Of a stretch of 5,906 nucleotides of DNA, positions 5,323-5,906 are shown piece after piece (the stretch's first letter is position 1; each line of letters begins with the position of its first letter). The DNA comes from Burkholderiales bacterium. Lineage in GTDB: Bacteria > Pseudomonadota > Gammaproteobacteria > Burkholderiales > Ga0077523. The translations under genes were made by a program, and so were the position numbers. Under the pieces are notes generated by a model. That model was given only the letters and a program-made list of their open reading frames with translations. It was not told the origin of the DNA and did no database searches. The DNA is taken from assembly GCA_025459035.1 (NCBI GenBank), contig JALORJ010000183.1, forward strand, positions 1-5,906, read 5' to 3'.

Positions 5323-5906
5323 ATGAGCCGCCCCGACGACGACAAGGACACGCACGGCGCACAGAGCGCCCGCGAGTCGGCCGCGGAAGCGCATCGGTGG
5401 GGGCGCTCGAGCCGCGCGCGGCCGCTGCATGCGCTCGGGCTGACCGAGGTCGCGGCCGCGATCCGGCGCGGCGAGGTCTCGTCCGAGACCTACACCGCGG
5501 CGTGCCTCGAGCGCATCCGTGCCCTCGAACCGTCGGTGAAGGCGTGGGCCTGGCTCGACGAGAAGGGGGCGATCGCGGCCGCCCGGACTGCCGATCAGGT
5601 GCGCCGCACGCCGCGACCGCTCGGCGACCGCTCCGACGAACTTCCGGCCGGCGAGCGCGGCTGGCTGCCGGGCGTGCCGATCGGCGTGAAGGACATCATC
5701 GACGTCGCGGGCATGCCCACCGGCATGGGCTCGCCGATCTTCGCGGACCACTGGCCGGCGCAGTCCGCCGATCTGGTGCGGCGCCTGTTCCACTCGGGCG
5801 CCTTCGCCCTGGGCAAGACGGTGACCACCGAGTTCGCGTTCATGGCGCCGTCGGTCACGCGCAACCCGTGGAACCCCGATCACACGCCCGGTGGATCGTC
5901 GAGCGG
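5323..5906 (+). CDS. Amidase-signature family hydrolase, 3' end missing
   Basis: The 194 visible residues are the N-terminal part of an amidase-signature enzyme; full members usually run to 450-500 residues. After a hydrophilic, charged extension of about 35 residues with no signal-peptide character, the domain begins at LHALGLTEVAAAIRRGEVSSE. GVPIGVKDIIDVAG (117-130) contains the catalytic Lys123. TPGGSSSG, cut by the window edge, contains the cis-Ser (Ser193) of the Ser-cisSer-Lys triad; the nucleophilic Ser would lie beyond the end. Such enzymes hydrolyse amide bonds in the cytoplasm. Family members include GatA, but no gatB or gatC is visible, and the neighbours suggest a catabolic or general amidase. 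The gene follows the 2-hydroxyacid dehydrogenase gene by 85 bases on the same strand; they may be co-transcribed, though two hairpins lie between them. The substrate is unknown. Confidence 0.92.
   Translation, partial: MSRPDDDKDTHGAQSARESAAEAHRWGRSSRARPLHALGLTEVAAAIRRGEVSSETYTAACLERIRALEPSVKAWAWLDEKGAIAAARTADQVRRTPRPLGDRSDELPAGERGWLPGVPIGVKDIIDVAGMPTGMGSPIFADHWPAQSADLVRRLFHSGAFALGKTVTTEFAFMAPSVTRNPWNPDHTPGGSSS

Noticed and set aside
5203..5883. A minus-strand frame of 226 residues opposite the amidase
   Set aside because: It is an antisense shadow of the amidase, which has a strong ribosome binding site and signature motifs.

Overview
The window is a very G+C-rich stretch (roughly 70% by eye) of ordinary bacterial metabolic DNA, with strong G/C preference at third codon positions. 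The protein types, short leaders and overlapping genes suit a high-GC proteobacterium. My best guess is a betaproteobacterium of the Burkholderiales type, mainly because the 2-hydroxyacid dehydrogenase resembles sequences I remember from that group. This placement is inference, because no rRNA or marker gene is present.

Bases 1-2613, plus strand: the end of a lactate-utilisation operon, lutA (5' end missing), lutB and lutC. The genes are joined by two 4-base start/stop overlaps (ATGA at 485-488, GTGA at 1930-1933), so translation is probably coupled. Together they should encode the LutABC iron-sulfur complex that oxidises L-lactate to pyruvate. Bases 2614-2799 are a convergent spacer with GC-rich hairpins and no clear gene.

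Bases 2800-3936, minus strand: an iron-containing (group III) alcohol dehydrogenase with its metal and nucleotide motifs intact. Bases 3937-4256 are a 320-base divergent control region. It holds dyads of the form TTGTC-N(8-10)-GACAA, repeated GTG(G/A)ACAA words, an AT-rich -10-like hexamer, two back-to-back GC hairpins and an adenine-free C-rich tract. Neither flanking gene has a visible Shine-Dalgarno sequence.

Bases 4257-5237, plus strand: a D-2-hydroxyacid dehydrogenase of the glyoxylate/hydroxypyruvate reductase (GhrB-like) type, probably with a TTG start. After 85 bases containing two perfect hairpins comes an amidase-signature enzyme with a strong Shine-Dalgarno sequence (5323-5906, cut off by the window end).

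The window therefore groups enzymes of 2-hydroxyacid, 2-oxoacid and alcohol redox metabolism plus an amide hydrolase. I see no mobile element, CRISPR array, tRNA, rRNA or defence system, and no convincing new system. The most interesting non-coding part is the divergent region at 3937-4256.
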